The notes beneath the pieces were generated by a model, which saw nothing but the letters and a program-made list of their open reading frames with translations, had not been told where the DNA came from and made no database searches. Both the position numbers and the translations under genes were made by a program. From assembly GCA_023663945.1 (NCBI GenBank), contig JAMPGL010000028.1:1-51451 (forward strand): a DNA stretch of 51,451 nucleotides, in the 5' to 3' direction. Origin of the DNA: Lachnospiraceae bacterium (lineage in GTDB: Bacteria > Bacillota > Clostridia > Lachnospirales > Lachnospiraceae). Each line of letters opens with the position of its first letter. The first letter of the stretch is position 1. Below, one piece after another: positions 32,465 to 42,069 of the stretch.

Positions 32465-32723
32465 CTCCTAACGTTGATCCAAATTTCATTCCATGATGAT
32501 ATTTAGTTCCTTATCTATCCCTCAATAAACTATAGGTAGTTAAATAACGCAAATTTCAAGGTTCAACACTCTGTAAAGCAAATATACTGCTTAAAAGCAT
32601 TTGTTTTCATCGCAAAAACCTCCTTCAAATGTTCGTGCACAGCCCCTTCCGAGGGTTCCGGTTTCTTACTGCTGGCTGTCAACGACATAACAGCAAGATA
32701 CCTATTAGACCAGCATGTTCATT
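32465..32723. other. Gap between rloB-like and hicA genes
   Basis: Together with the hicAB promoter this is a 307-bp stretch without a standard gene. It holds the 15-codon ORF at 32563-32610 and an otherwise featureless AT-rich sequence. Confidence 0.5.
32563..32610 (-). CDS. Possible 15-aa peptide with strong ribosome site
   Basis: GAAGGAGG stands 7-8 bases before an ATG at 32610 that opens MKTNAFKQYICFTEC followed by TGA. Either it is a short leader or signalling peptide, or it is the 5' stub of a lost gene. No similarity is recognised. Confidence 0.3.
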   Translation of the reverse strand: MKTNAFKQYICFTEC

Positions 32724-33407
32724 CTATTCATCCAAATAACTTTTCAAATCTTCCACCAGCTTATATACCATGGTTCCTGGATCAAACTCTGACGGCTTAT
32801 CTCTATTGACATTAAATCCAGCCATTCTGCGTTTCGCATTTTTTATTGCATTATTCACTCCATCATATGTATTCACTATATTATAAATATCTTCATAATT
32901 CTTTTGGTATGTGCCATTACCTAAATCACGTTCCTTGAATATTTCATTGAGCTTTTCGTTCCACTCATCTCTATGCAGTGCTGAATCACTATAATGAAAA
33001 TGAAGATATAGCCAATATTCAAATGCCTGATTGCTCCAAGCCACATGATACCCCTTACTGACGCCAGCTTTGATTGATTGGTCGAAATCTCCAAAATCAT
33101 CCTTATCAAATACTACCCATATATTTTGATATAAAACCTTTGCCTCCTTCACAATCTGCTCTGTAATTTCTATCAGCTTTCCAGTCGAACACCCCTCACC
33201 ATATACATCTATCAATGGATTCTCTATTATGTTAATCGTACCGCCTATTTTTTCGCTGATAAGCTTTTTTAATCCCCTAAAATAATAAGGTTCTGTGCGC
33301 TCCCCTTCTGTAACAATTAAAAAGGAATTGGCTTTAGGACTTTTTACATCATGTTGCCTCTGTTTTCTAGCCTCTCTTCTTTTTTTAAACAAATCATCCG
33401 TTCCCAC
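32724..33407 (-). CDS. rloB: RloB family protein
   Basis: The 227-aa protein has the N-terminal motif SFLIVTEGERTEPYYFRGL and the acidic strand IWVVFDKDDFGD, together resembling a Toprim-like Glu plus DxD pair. AFEYWLYLHF and a basic C-terminal region follow. This matches RloB (restriction-linked ORF B; also AbiL-type partner). The start codon is GTG at 33407, directly after the RloA-like stop with no gap, so it is translationally coupled. It probably acts as the effector of an ATPase-nuclease defence pair. Confidence 0.85.
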   Translation of the reverse strand: MGTDDLFKKRREARKQRQHDVKSPKANSFLIVTEGERTEPYYFRGLKKLISEKIGGTINIIENPLIDVYGEGCSTGKLIEITEQIVKEAKVLYQNIWVVFDKDDFGDFDQSIKAGVSKGYHVAWSNQAFEYWLYLHFHYSDSALHRDEWNEKLNEIFKERDLGNGTYQKNYEDIYNIVNTYDGVNNAIKNAKRRMAGFNVNRDKPSEFDPGTMVYKLVEDLKSYLDE

Positions 33408-34601
33408 TTATTCACCTTCCTTCATCTCAAAGTCTTTTATAAGCGGAATCCCCCCATATACTCCTGCTAAATAATCCTTTTCAAAAGACGCATCCGATCT
33501 CACTTTAAAATCAGACAACGCTGTTAATTCAGAATACCCAAATTCATCTTTCTGAACAAACCAAATCTGATCTCTGCGGAAAAACTTCTTATCCATCAAA
33601 GTTGTATCGTGAGTTGTATAAATCAACTGAGCTTTTGAATTTTCCTCATAAAACAAGTCTATAATAAATTTTAACAATAACGGATGTAATTTGATATTTA
33701 ATTCATCCACAAAAAGAGAAGCTCCGCCTCGAATAGCTGTTCGCGCATAAATGTAAATCATGATGCTTTTGATAGTTCCTTCTGACTCGTTATACAAGTC
33801 TAAGAAATATTTATTTCCATCTTTTCCTACATGTTCTGTAAAGAAACCAATCTCCTTATCTCTCTCTTCATATCCAATATCCTTAATGCCAGTATCAATT
33901 GCTGTAAGAAATTCGATTAATTTTTCTCCTTCCGCATCTATAACTCTTGGTAAAAACGTCTCTAAAACACTTGTATCCTCGTAAAAATCCGCTGGCATTA
34001 TAAGCGTAGACATAATACTCGAATAGACTACTTTAAAAATTTCTGTCTTCAGTTTTAATTTATTAAAGAACGATAACACTAATGTTTCTACAGGAACCTG
34101 CTCCTTATATACATCACATTCTTTTCTGACGGAAGACCCAAACTTTACGGAATGAGTTGTTCTTTCAAAAATAATCGCCGTCCTGTTTGTTTCCATATTT
34201 TTTCTGTACAGCCATTCCGCCGCTATACACTCCGAATTATATTCAAATCCATATCGGTATTCGTAATTTCCGATTATTTCTATTATTTGAAATTCCGAAT
34301 TATCTTCATTTTCCTCAAAAGAAAAAGGATAAAAATACTGCGCAATTGCCGTCTGCGCATGTTCTTTAACGTTATTTAGCGATTCCACAATAATCTGCTG
34401 AAAGTAACTCATCGCCAAATACAAATTAGATTTTCCACTTGCATTTGCACCATAAATAGCCGCTACTTTCAAAAACTTTTCCTTCGTTCCTATATCAATC
34501 ATATTGCATTTATGCTCTTTATAGGCATTAATCGCTGTCATATCCAATATAGTTTCATCCCGAAAAGACAAAACATTCTTTAACATAAACTGCACCAGCA
34601 T
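33408..34601 (-). CDS. rloA: RloA-like AAA/ABC-type ATPase
   Basis: The 397-aa ATPase of the AAA_15/OLD-like group opens with FMLKNVLSFRDET, Walker A GANASGKS (51-58), late Walker B SLFVDELNIKLHP and YTTHDTTLMD. Such ATPases pair with RloB in type I restriction loci and with AbiLii in the AbiL abortive-infection system. AGGAGG lies upstream of the ATG. It is downstream of hsdR with a 199-base gap that may hold its own promoter. Confidence 0.85.
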   Translation of the reverse strand: MLVQFMLKNVLSFRDETILDMTAINAYKEHKCNMIDIGTKEKFLKVAAIYGANASGKSNLYLAMSYFQQIIVESLNNVKEHAQTAIAQYFYPFSFEENEDNSEFQIIEIIGNYEYRYGFEYNSECIAAEWLYRKNMETNRTAIIFERTTHSVKFGSSVRKECDVYKEQVPVETLVLSFFNKLKLKTEIFKVVYSSIMSTLIMPADFYEDTSVLETFLPRVIDAEGEKLIEFLTAIDTGIKDIGYEERDKEIGFFTEHVGKDGNKYFLDLYNESEGTIKSIMIYIYARTAIRGGASLFVDELNIKLHPLLLKFIIDLFYEENSKAQLIYTTHDTTLMDKKFFRRDQIWFVQKDEFGYSELTALSDFKVRSDASFEKDYLAGVYGGIPLIKDFEMKEGE

Positions 34602-34800
34602 AATTCAACACCTCCTGCAATATATAATATACGGTTTTTAAATATTATGTCAATATTTTTGTGAAATATTCACATTTATTTCATCATGGCAAATGCATTG
34701 TCCTTTTTATGCACATGTTTTTACTATTATATATTTCGGTTCATTATAAGACACTCAACTCTTCTTCGCCGTTTTCTGCCTATTTCCCTTAAAGTTCATT

Positions 34801-37800
34801 TTATGCTGCCGCATTTGCGTTAATCTGTTCAATCACCTTCCGAATGCCCAGCCAAATATTTAAATCTGTAAATACCTCCGCCACGCTTCCCCTGTCCGTA
34901 AAGGGCGTTTCCTGCAGCACGGATAAGTCTTTCATCAATCCATTATGAACAATGTACTCGATAATCTGATTCACAAAATAAATCTGCCTGCTGTCAAAGT
35001 TTGTCTCGTTTAAATACTCCGAAAATGCTTCTTTTGCAGCATTCATGTCAAGCCCGACAATTTCCCTGACAAATTCTCCGAGAGGCTTTTCTCCGTATTC
35101 CTTCTCATAATCCTCTTTTGTTCCCAGCTCCTTCCACAAAATTTCTTCAAGAGCTTTTATATCCGTTTCCGTTAAGGGTTTATTAGTCTTTAACTTTGCA
35201 ATCACAAAATTATCCTGATGCTGCCGGATATAAAACTCTGCTTTCGCTTTATAATTTGCCAGCTCGTCATTATCAAGCTCTGAATCATTCCATTCTTGTG
35301 ATATGATGAAATCCGTAAAATCAGTCACGTACTTTGTCCCTGCCGTCTGCGGTATATACTTCATCAAGCCGCGTAATTCTTCACGAATATGCTCAAATTC
35401 ATTGATGCCTGCATCTTCTACATATCTGGTATGTAAAATCTGCCGAATTAATTCCGACTTCATCTGTATCTCCGGAATATTTGCCACACTTGCAATGGCA
35501 CTGACTCGTTTCATCAGATCGCTGCGCGCTCTCGTATATTTCTTGCCTGCCAGATACGCCAGCTCAATTCCATACATCAAAGCATCGAATCTCACCGCAC
35601 TGATTTCATCTTCGTCCGGCAGAATCAATGGTGCAACTTCATCACAGACAATTAAAGTATCTTCATAAGTCAGCGCATTATAATTTTCTGCATCTGCGTA
35701 TAAATCCACATACTTTAAATGTTGACGAACCGCATAATTTTCGCGGTTGAGCTCAGATACTTTCCTGCTCATCATTTCTACCAGTCTATTTCTATAAGCG
35801 ATTAATCGCTCTGTCTGATAATCAATATCCTGCAGCTTATACGCAATTTGAAATTCCAAATTAAAAACAGCTCCCTGCAATGCCATCATATTTGCCGTGG
35901 GCTTTCCATTACTCATTCTGAAAAATTCAAAGTTGCCGCAAAAATCAAAAATATAAAATTTTTCTTTATCATTTCCATCCATTAAGCCCGGACACAATCT
36001 TGTCCCGCGTCCAATCATCTGCCAAAATTTTGCTTTACTCATTACCTTTTTAAAAAATACAAGATTTAAGACCTCCGGCACATCGATTCCGGTATCAAGC
36101 ATATCAACAGAAATTGCAATCTGCGGCAGTTTCTTAGGATCTGAAAACTCGTCAATAGCGGTTTGTGCATAGTTAATGCGATTATCTATGACCTTAACAT
36201 AATCATTGGGTAAATGAGGATATTCTTTATGAAATATTTCATAGATTTTTTCTGCATGATCATGATTCCTTGCAAATATAATGGTCTTTCCAAGTTTCTC
36301 CCCGTATGCTGTTTTTAAACCATCCGTCATAAGGATATGCAAAACCTTACGGATCGTATCTTCATTAAATACCCATGTATTCAGTGCTGAGGAACTAATG
36401 GCCTCAGGAATTTCTCCATTCTCATTTTCAAATGTGTCTTCATAGGCTTCTTTATCTTCATCAGGCAATTCATCATATACGATGCCCTGTTCCACAAATT
36501 TCAGTGCAGTTTCTACCGACTGAAAATCAACCAAATACCCATCCTTCACTGCCTGTGCTAATTCATAACCATATGTAGGCACACCGCTTTCCAGTTCAAA
36601 AATAGAATATGTATTCTTATCTATTTCATCTTTAGGCGTAGCCGTAAGCCCAACTAACGGCGCATCAAAGTATGTAAAAATATCTCTGTATTTGTTATAA
36701 ATAGACCTGTGCGCCTCATCACATATAACCAAATCAAAATGTCCGCAAGAAAATACTTTGCCCTCTTCGTCTCTGGCATCATCAATTAAATTCATCATTG
36801 TCTGATAAGTAGAAAAAACGCAGTGTGCGTTATAATTATCTTTTTCCTCACATAGATTAGTACACGACAAATCCGGCAGCAGATTTACAAAGCTGCGCTT
36901 AGCCTGCGTGACAAGGGTATTACGATCCGCCAGAAAAAGAATGTTTTTTATCCATCCGGCATTCAACAGCACATCACATAATCCAATCACTGTTCTTGTT
37001 TTCCCTGAACCGGTTGCCATAACAAGCAATGCTTTTCGTCTGCTTTTGTCCCCGAAGCTGTCACAAACCGCTTTAATTGCACTTTCCTGATAATAGCGTC
37101 CAGCAATGTCCTTATTGATCACAATCTTTTTAAGGCTTGTTCTCGTTGCGAGCAAATTAAACCATTTTTCCAAATCTCTTTTTGAATAAATGGATGCGCA
37201 TTTTCTTTCCGGATATTTACCATCTACAATTCTGGTGTCAAATCCATTTGTGAGGAATACAACCGGTCTTCTTCCATATTTCTTTTCCAGTAAATCTGCA
37301 TAAATCTTTGCCTGCTGACGCCCCTTAGACACATCTGCGCAAGTACGCTTTGCTTCAATTACAGCTAACGGCTTATGGGTGTCATCATATAACACATAAT
37401 CTGCATAACCTGCTTCCGACTTATTGGGCATTCCCGGAATTTCGACTTCGTTCAGCCAGTCTTTTCCTTCCGTCCAGCCAGCATCCGTCAGCATGGAATC
37501 AATGTAAATCTTTCTCGTTTTGTATTCCGACAAATTAAGCGGCTTGGATACATATTCCAGCACCTGCTCTTCACGCCTGCCGGTAAGCTCTTCTTTCAGC
37601 GCTCTGTTCTCCTCAATCAAAGCTTTCAAATCAATATCTGCAAACTCTTCCGGAATCGCAGGATGCGGCTCTCCCTGCCCTTCCTTCAGAAGCTGTGTAT
37701 CAAAATCTCTCTGCTCATAATTATCTCCATAGCAATATGCAATAAAATCAAGGAAAATATATAAGTCCTGTAAGCATAACGCAGCCTGCTCAAAGGTAAC

Positions 37801-38103
37801 TTTTTTCCCGGTATGAGCCGCATTGTTACCCATACGCCGAATAAAATCCAGCCTATGCCACAGGTTATCATCCAGAATATCTTTAAATTCATCTGTATGC
37901 ATCAGGCTTTGCAGATTATCCCGATACGGCATTGTCAAGGACTCATCTACTGAATACATCCACTTAATTGCAAACTCCATAGACCTGCGGCAGTTAATAA
38001 CACATGCCTCAGGATCAATATGTATGATTTTCTCCGCAGATATAGCAACATCTGCAAAAATATGAAATTGTGGTTGTGAATTTAAGTGGTCAAAGTTGGT
38101 CAT
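34801..38103 (-). CDS. hsdR: Type I restriction enzyme R subunit
   Basis: The 1100-aa protein has an N-terminal DUF4145-like region (1-130) and PD-(D/E)XK nuclease motifs (D235 and E250-x-K252 in AVIEAKR). The helicase motor has Walker A ATGSGKT (363-369), DEAH box (462-465), LTATP, and motif VI GRGTRLCPG. A C-terminal helical domain contacts the methylase. It translocates DNA and cuts when the HsdMS complex finds unmodified sites. GAGG precedes the ATG, 16 bases after hsdS. Confidence 0.94.
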   Translation of the reverse strand: MTNFDHLNSQPQFHIFADVAISAEKIIHIDPEACVINCRRSMEFAIKWMYSVDESLTMPYRDNLQSLMHTDEFKDILDDNLWHRLDFIRRMGNNAAHTGKKVTFEQAALCLQDLYIFLDFIAYCYGDNYEQRDFDTQLLKEGQGEPHPAIPEEFADIDLKALIEENRALKEELTGRREEQVLEYVSKPLNLSEYKTRKIYIDSMLTDAGWTEGKDWLNEVEIPGMPNKSEAGYADYVLYDDTHKPLAVIEAKRTCADVSKGRQQAKIYADLLEKKYGRRPVVFLTNGFDTRIVDGKYPERKCASIYSKRDLEKWFNLLATRTSLKKIVINKDIAGRYYQESAIKAVCDSFGDKSRRKALLVMATGSGKTRTVIGLCDVLLNAGWIKNILFLADRNTLVTQAKRSFVNLLPDLSCTNLCEEKDNYNAHCVFSTYQTMMNLIDDARDEEGKVFSCGHFDLVICDEAHRSIYNKYRDIFTYFDAPLVGLTATPKDEIDKNTYSIFELESGVPTYGYELAQAVKDGYLVDFQSVETALKFVEQGIVYDELPDEDKEAYEDTFENENGEIPEAISSSALNTWVFNEDTIRKVLHILMTDGLKTAYGEKLGKTIIFARNHDHAEKIYEIFHKEYPHLPNDYVKVIDNRINYAQTAIDEFSDPKKLPQIAISVDMLDTGIDVPEVLNLVFFKKVMSKAKFWQMIGRGTRLCPGLMDGNDKEKFYIFDFCGNFEFFRMSNGKPTANMMALQGAVFNLEFQIAYKLQDIDYQTERLIAYRNRLVEMMSRKVSELNRENYAVRQHLKYVDLYADAENYNALTYEDTLIVCDEVAPLILPDEDEISAVRFDALMYGIELAYLAGKKYTRARSDLMKRVSAIASVANIPEIQMKSELIRQILHTRYVEDAGINEFEHIREELRGLMKYIPQTAGTKYVTDFTDFIISQEWNDSELDNDELANYKAKAEFYIRQHQDNFVIAKLKTNKPLTETDIKALEEILWKELGTKEDYEKEYGEKPLGEFVREIVGLDMNAAKEAFSEYLNETNFDSRQIYFVNQIIEYIVHNGLMKDLSVLQETPFTDRGSVAEVFTDLNIWLGIRKVIEQINANAAA

Positions 38104-38119
38104 GGTATGTACCTCATTT

Positions 38120-39298
38120 CTATCCGAAATATTTCTGCATTAGAGAGTCAAATAAAAGCTGTAACTTTTCCAAACGCTTTTGCTCTACATCTTTCAATTT
38201 GTCGGTCTGGCGGACGAAGGTGGCAAACTGGTTTTGGAGTTCTATTGGCGGAACCGGAATCTCTAATGCCCTTAAAATTTGTTGATTAAGGTTTTGAATA
38301 TTTGCCCCTCTCCCAACCATCTTTTGACGCATTGACTCTGTCTTTAATACCCTCAATAAATACGGAATTGAAATAGCATCATCTGTTTTTCTGTATCTAA
38401 TACAGAACCCACTAAATGTGGTTGGCACATCATCTGGATAAACCGCTAGGCTTCTTCCGACAAGCGCCTTATTCCCATTCGATCTCACAAAAACAATATC
38501 TCCATCCTTCAATAGATATTCCTCTGATGGCATTTCATTCAATGATACCATTGGAAGTTTCTCTACATCATCAATAAGAGTCAAATCCTTAAAATCTCCT
38601 ACACCTAAACAATGAATTTCTATCCCAGCATCATCTTGATGAAAATTCATTCCATTCTTACATTCACCCATATCTAAGAAAGGCTTCTTGTTCCAACCCA
38701 TAGGATTCGAAATTGGATCCCCAAACATCTCGACAAATCTGGATTTGATAAGTTTGTCCAAATCGACTAACTGGCATTTGTATTGGTTGATGATACAACA
38801 AATTTTGTCTAAAATCTCTACAACTTGGTGCTGTACTAACCTATCATCATCAAAAAGAAATTCAAAATTTCCCAAATCCACCTTTTTAATATTAGGCATA
38901 CATGCACCTGAACGAATTTTCATAATACGTTCTTGCTGACTTTTGAGTGCATAATATAAATACTTTATATCTCCAACTGTATCAAAAAGATAATAACAGT
39001 GAGCACCACACCAAAAAGGTTGATTCATATAATTTACATATCCACTTGAATTTCCACCCTCACTAATGGTAATAGTATTTCCATCAACATTGTATGAATG
39101 CCACTTACCTGATGGATATATACCGCCATTCAAATAATCATATATACCATCTTTAAGTAGTTTATCGCCATTAATTTGCTGACCTTTTGAATATGATGCA
39201 ATATCTTTTAATTTAACTTTCTGCTTCATCTTTATCCCCACAAACCCGAATTGTATTGTTTCATCACTTATAAAAGTTTTAACTTCATTCACCATCAT
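38120..39298 (-). CDS. hsdS: Type I restriction specificity subunit
   Basis: The 392-aa protein has two target-recognition domains separated by a conserved helical spacer (LDKICCIINQYKCQ, LDKLIKSRFVEMFGD near 160-190). A second spacer lies at the C-terminus (ATFVRQTDKLKDVEQKRLEKLQ). It determines the recognised bipartite sequence. The start may be 39298 or the ATG directly after it, with a short ribosome spacing; ATG 39229 (MKQKVKL) is the alternative where TRD1 clearly begins. No second hsdS or inverted repeats that would allow switching are seen. Confidence 0.9.
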   Translation of the reverse strand: MMVNEVKTFISDETIQFGFVGIKMKQKVKLKDIASYSKGQQINGDKLLKDGIYDYLNGGIYPSGKWHSYNVDGNTITISEGGNSSGYVNYMNQPFWCGAHCYYLFDTVGDIKYLYYALKSQQERIMKIRSGACMPNIKKVDLGNFEFLFDDDRLVQHQVVEILDKICCIINQYKCQLVDLDKLIKSRFVEMFGDPISNPMGWNKKPFLDMGECKNGMNFHQDDAGIEIHCLGVGDFKDLTLIDDVEKLPMVSLNEMPSEEYLLKDGDIVFVRSNGNKALVGRSLAVYPDDVPTTFSGFCIRYRKTDDAISIPYLLRVLKTESMRQKMVGRGANIQNLNQQILRALEIPVPPIELQNQFATFVRQTDKLKDVEQKRLEKLQLLFDSLMQKYFG

Positions 39299-39304
39299 TC
39301 CCTG

Positions 39305-39535
39305 CTATTCCTGATTTAGCAATTCTTTCTCCGTTTCAAGCAATATCTGAGTTAACACCTTGTAATCCAAATACTGTATTCCATCTTTTCCAAGATAAAT
39401 TTTATCAGCCAATTTACTGCTATAGTATATATCCATTGCTTTTTCATAGGAAAAATTACACATCTCTGCTAAATATGCTATTAACCGTTCTTCTAAATTT
39501 TCCTGATATACCTTTTCTAATATTTCTTCATTCAT
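39305..39535 (-). CDS. Small protein of the DUF3791/DUF3990 cluster
   Basis: The 76-aa helical protein (NFSYEKAMDIYYSSKLADKIYLG, YLDYKVLTQILLETEKELLNQE) looks like the small companions of DUF3990 proteins. It overlaps the DUF3990 fragment by ATGA and ends 6 bases before hsdS, so it is transcribed within the restriction operon. Function unknown; an antitoxin-like role is possible. Confidence 0.6.
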   Translation of the reverse strand: MNEEILEKVYQENLEERLIAYLAEMCNFSYEKAMDIYYSSKLADKIYLGKDGIQYLDYKVLTQILLETEKELLNQE

Positions 39536-39651
39536 GTCTTTATTACCTCATAGAATAAGTCATAAAACCCTTTTCCAAAATCCAGCGGCCGAAAAGAATG
39601 CTCTATATCCGGATGATTTACAATCACATTTGAACCATGATAAACAATCAT
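39532..39651 (-). pseudogene. Internally deleted DUF3990 gene
   Basis: The 39-codon frame begins MIVYHGSNVIVNHP and continues PLDFGKGFY, the diagnostic N-terminus of DUF3990, an ADP-ribosyltransferase-like family usually about 150 aa or more. After GFY it runs straight into DLFYEVIKT and a stop. It overlaps both neighbours by ATGA, so the natural junctions survive while the middle is missing, pointing to an internal deletion. Confidence 0.7.
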
Positions 39652-39863
39652 ATAGCTATCCCCCTAACATCAAAATATTCCTTGATATTATCGATAATAT
39701 ACTCTGTACTTTGCGTGTGAAGAATCTCATAATTAGGCACCAGAAATCCCATAATGCAATTTGTTTTTTTCATGTTTCTGTATACCTCCGAAGGATTTTG
39801 CTCCCAATAATTTGCACATGCGTGAATCATGTATATAATAAATGAAAACGTCTCTTTATTCAT
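39648..39863 (-). CDS. DUF3791 family small protein
   Basis: The 71-aa protein has FSFIIYMIHACANYWEQNPSEVYRNMKKTNCIMGFLVPNYEILHTQS. The helix pair with N-P-S-E-VY and YI/L-VP-Y-LHTQ matches DUF3791, which is usually found directly upstream of DUF3990. It overlaps the DUF3990 fragment by 4 bases. It may be the antitoxin half of a toxin-antitoxin-like cluster. Confidence 0.75.
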   Translation of the reverse strand: MNKETFSFIIYMIHACANYWEQNPSEVYRNMKKTNCIMGFLVPNYEILHTQSTEYIIDNIKEYFDVRGIAI

Positions 39864-40079
39864 AGTTCTATTTCCCTTTCAGCAATAATCATCTTTTATT
39901 TACATTCGTATCACTTTCCTAGCTGATTGATGTGATCATTAATGCGACTGGTCTGTCGGAATTTGCAATTTGCAAAAAATGCAAATTGCTTTCTTTGCCT
40001 ATCTCATTAATTTTTCTTGACATCTCCATAAAAAATATATATGATAACAGAAAAGAAATGGGTTTTTCGACCGTACAGC
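39864..40079. other. Gap upstream of the DUF3791 gene
   Basis: The 216-base AT-rich stretch lies between the frameshifted remnant and the DUF3791 gene. GAATTTGCAATTTGCAAAAAATGCAAATTGC near 39958-39990 holds overlapping GCAATTTGC / GCAAATTGC inverted repeats that may form a hairpin. No gene is supported. Confidence 0.5.
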
Positions 40080-40500
40080 TTATTGCTCAAGCGGGGTGCT
40101 CGTTTCTTTTTTTATTCTTAAAATATCATATAAATATTTTTTACCATCTTCTGCACATCTTATCAATATACGTGCCGCAAATACATTATATCTATCAACG
40201 TTTCCTAACTCATCATACACTGGCAAGGCAAACCTTGAATCATATCGTTTCCACCCATATCTAGCATTATGAATATGTTTTTCTTCATAATTATCTGAAA
40301 ATGTTGGATTGGCCGCAATTTTAATTATCTGCGCTATGCCTTGAGCCGCATTCGCTTTTGCCTTAGCTAATGTTTATTTTTTCTTTTCCCCTTAAACATA
40401 ATATTATCAATTAGTACTACTTCTTTACCATCTTTATCCTCTATAATTTTTACATATTTGTCCAAATATTTTCTCCCTCTAGCTTCTATAACATCGCCCT
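40080..40500 (-). pseudogene. Frameshifted remnant, possibly from a polyvalent mobile-element protein
   Basis: Two reading frames in series look protein-like. The first is about 40400-40500 (VIEARGRKYLDKYVKIIED, ending KGKRKNKH and a stop). After a one-base frame change near an A-rich run (about 40371-40385), the second spans 40080-40370 (AKAKANAAQGIAQIIKIA, YGWKRYDSRFALPVYDELG, KKYLYDILRIKKE). The second part has strongly protein-like composition but no start. The 5' side merges into the hsdM end. It resembles C-terminal parts of large phage/ICE polyvalent or toxin proteins in my judgement, without a firm family. Confidence 0.55.
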
Positions 40501-41982
40501 CAATTCCTGCAATTCTTTTGTAATCTTTTCTTCCAATTCCATTATCTCATTCATTATTTCTTCTGTAGGAGGATACTCCACCGGAACATATTCCACCTTT
40601 TTATACTTATTAATCGATAAATCATATCCATTATCTACAATCTCCTGCTTTGAAACCATAAATGACTTTTCTGTACGTTCCCTGTCCGCTTCCTTATCAC
40701 GATTAGGGAACCTTTCAATAATATCAGGAATATCATTTTCATTAACCTTGCTGCGCTTATCATCCAGACTATACCCATCTGCCTGCATATCATAAAACCA
40801 TACATTGTCCGTTCCGCCATGCTCTGTTTTCGTAAAAATCAGTATTCCTGTTGATACACCTGCATAAGGCTTAAACACACCTGAAGGCATGGATATCACT
40901 GCTTCCAGCCTTTGATTCTCCACCAATTCTTCCCGTATTGCTTTATGCGCTGTGGAGGAACCAAATAAAACACCGTCGGGAACGATGCATGCACATCTTC
41001 CACCAATTTTCAGCATCCGGACAAATAGCTCTATGAACAACAGCTCTGTCTTTTTGGTCTTACATCTCTTAAGAATATCTGCAGCGACGATATCATAATC
41101 AAGGCTTCCCTTAAATGGCGGATTTGCCAGTATCAGCGAATATTTATCCCTGTCTGTGTTCTGGTCAGACAGGCTGTCGCGGTACTCAATAAACGGATTG
41201 CTGATTCCATGCGTCATCATATTCATCGCTCCGATGCGAAGCATGGTACGATCCATATCGAATCCATGGAACATATGATTCATGTAATGTTCCTTTTTTA
41301 CTTTGTCATAAAAAATCTCGTCCTTTTTATTTTCTTTCAGATATTCCCCTGCAGCTACCAGAAATCCCGACGTACCGCAAGCCGGATCACAGATTACATC
41401 ATCTACTGTCGGTTTCATTAATTCCACCATCATTCTGATAATATGGCGCGGTGTCCTGAACTGTCCGTTCACTCCGGAATTTGCCAGCTTTGACAACAAA
41501 TACTCATATACATCACCGCGCACATCCGTGTCCTTTAATCCTGCCATTTGATGATATAAATCATCCATTGCATCAACGATTTTAGAGAGAATTAAAGGTG
41601 TCGGTATCTTAAAAATTGCATCACCCATGTATTTAGAATAAGCGCTGTCCTTATCTCCATGCAGATTTTTAATAAAAGGAAATACCATCTCCTGAATAAC
41701 ATCATACATTTTTTGCGCCGGAAAATCATGAAATACCGACCATTTCAACTGTGCACCGTCAATAATCCTGTCGCCAAGCTGCACTTCCGTTGTAAAAATA
41801 CTTTGGTATGGCAATCCCAGCATTGCACTTTCCTTTGCATGAATATTATCCGTATCATCCAGATCGTGGATAAACATTAAGTATGTCATCTGTTCAATAA
41901 CATCCAGTGGATTCGTGAGTCCGCCTGTCCAGAAAATCTCCCATAAACTATCTATTTTGTTCTTTAGTTCTCCTGTAATCAT
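40486..41982 (-). CDS. hsdM: Type I DNA methyltransferase subunit
   Basis: The 498-aa protein has an N-terminal HsdM_N helical domain, SAM-binding motif DPACGTSGFL (199-208), and adenine methylase motif NPPF (287-290) followed by KGSLDYD. The C-terminal coiled region contacts HsdS. The frame is open to 42069, but ATG 41982 has GGGAGG ten bases upstream and gives the usual length. It begins 87 bases after jetD. hsdS follows about 1.2 kb further on, after remnants, so the RM operon is interrupted. Confidence 0.93.
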   Translation of the reverse strand: MITGELKNKIDSLWEIFWTGGLTNPLDVIEQMTYLMFIHDLDDTDNIHAKESAMLGLPYQSIFTTEVQLGDRIIDGAQLKWSVFHDFPAQKMYDVIQEMVFPFIKNLHGDKDSAYSKYMGDAIFKIPTPLILSKIVDAMDDLYHQMAGLKDTDVRGDVYEYLLSKLANSGVNGQFRTPRHIIRMMVELMKPTVDDVICDPACGTSGFLVAAGEYLKENKKDEIFYDKVKKEHYMNHMFHGFDMDRTMLRIGAMNMMTHGISNPFIEYRDSLSDQNTDRDKYSLILANPPFKGSLDYDIVAADILKRCKTKKTELLFIELFVRMLKIGGRCACIVPDGVLFGSSTAHKAIREELVENQRLEAVISMPSGVFKPYAGVSTGILIFTKTEHGGTDNVWFYDMQADGYSLDDKRSKVNENDIPDIIERFPNRDKEADRERTEKSFMVSKQEIVDNGYDLSINKYKKVEYVPVEYPPTEEIMNEIMELEEKITKELQELRAML

Positions 41983-42069
41983 TAACTTTCGTCCTCCCAA
42001 TTCCATACATATTTCGTATATCTCCTTATTTCTTCTTCCACCCGATTGGGTTTGGCAGCCTTCTTTCAA

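Noticed and set aside
32680-32700. CGACATAAC near 32688, similar to the dispersed repeat core
   Set aside because: Only about 12 bases match, it is in the opposite orientation, and no hairpin part is present.
34602-34800. Possible tRNA or small RNA between hsdR and the RloA-like gene
   Set aside because: No cloverleaf or TTCGANTC-type arm is visible; only AT-rich short repeats.
38120-39298. Phase-variable HsdS by inversion
   Set aside because: There is only one hsdS, no partner hsdS fragment, no site-specific recombinase and no long inverted repeats within the locus.
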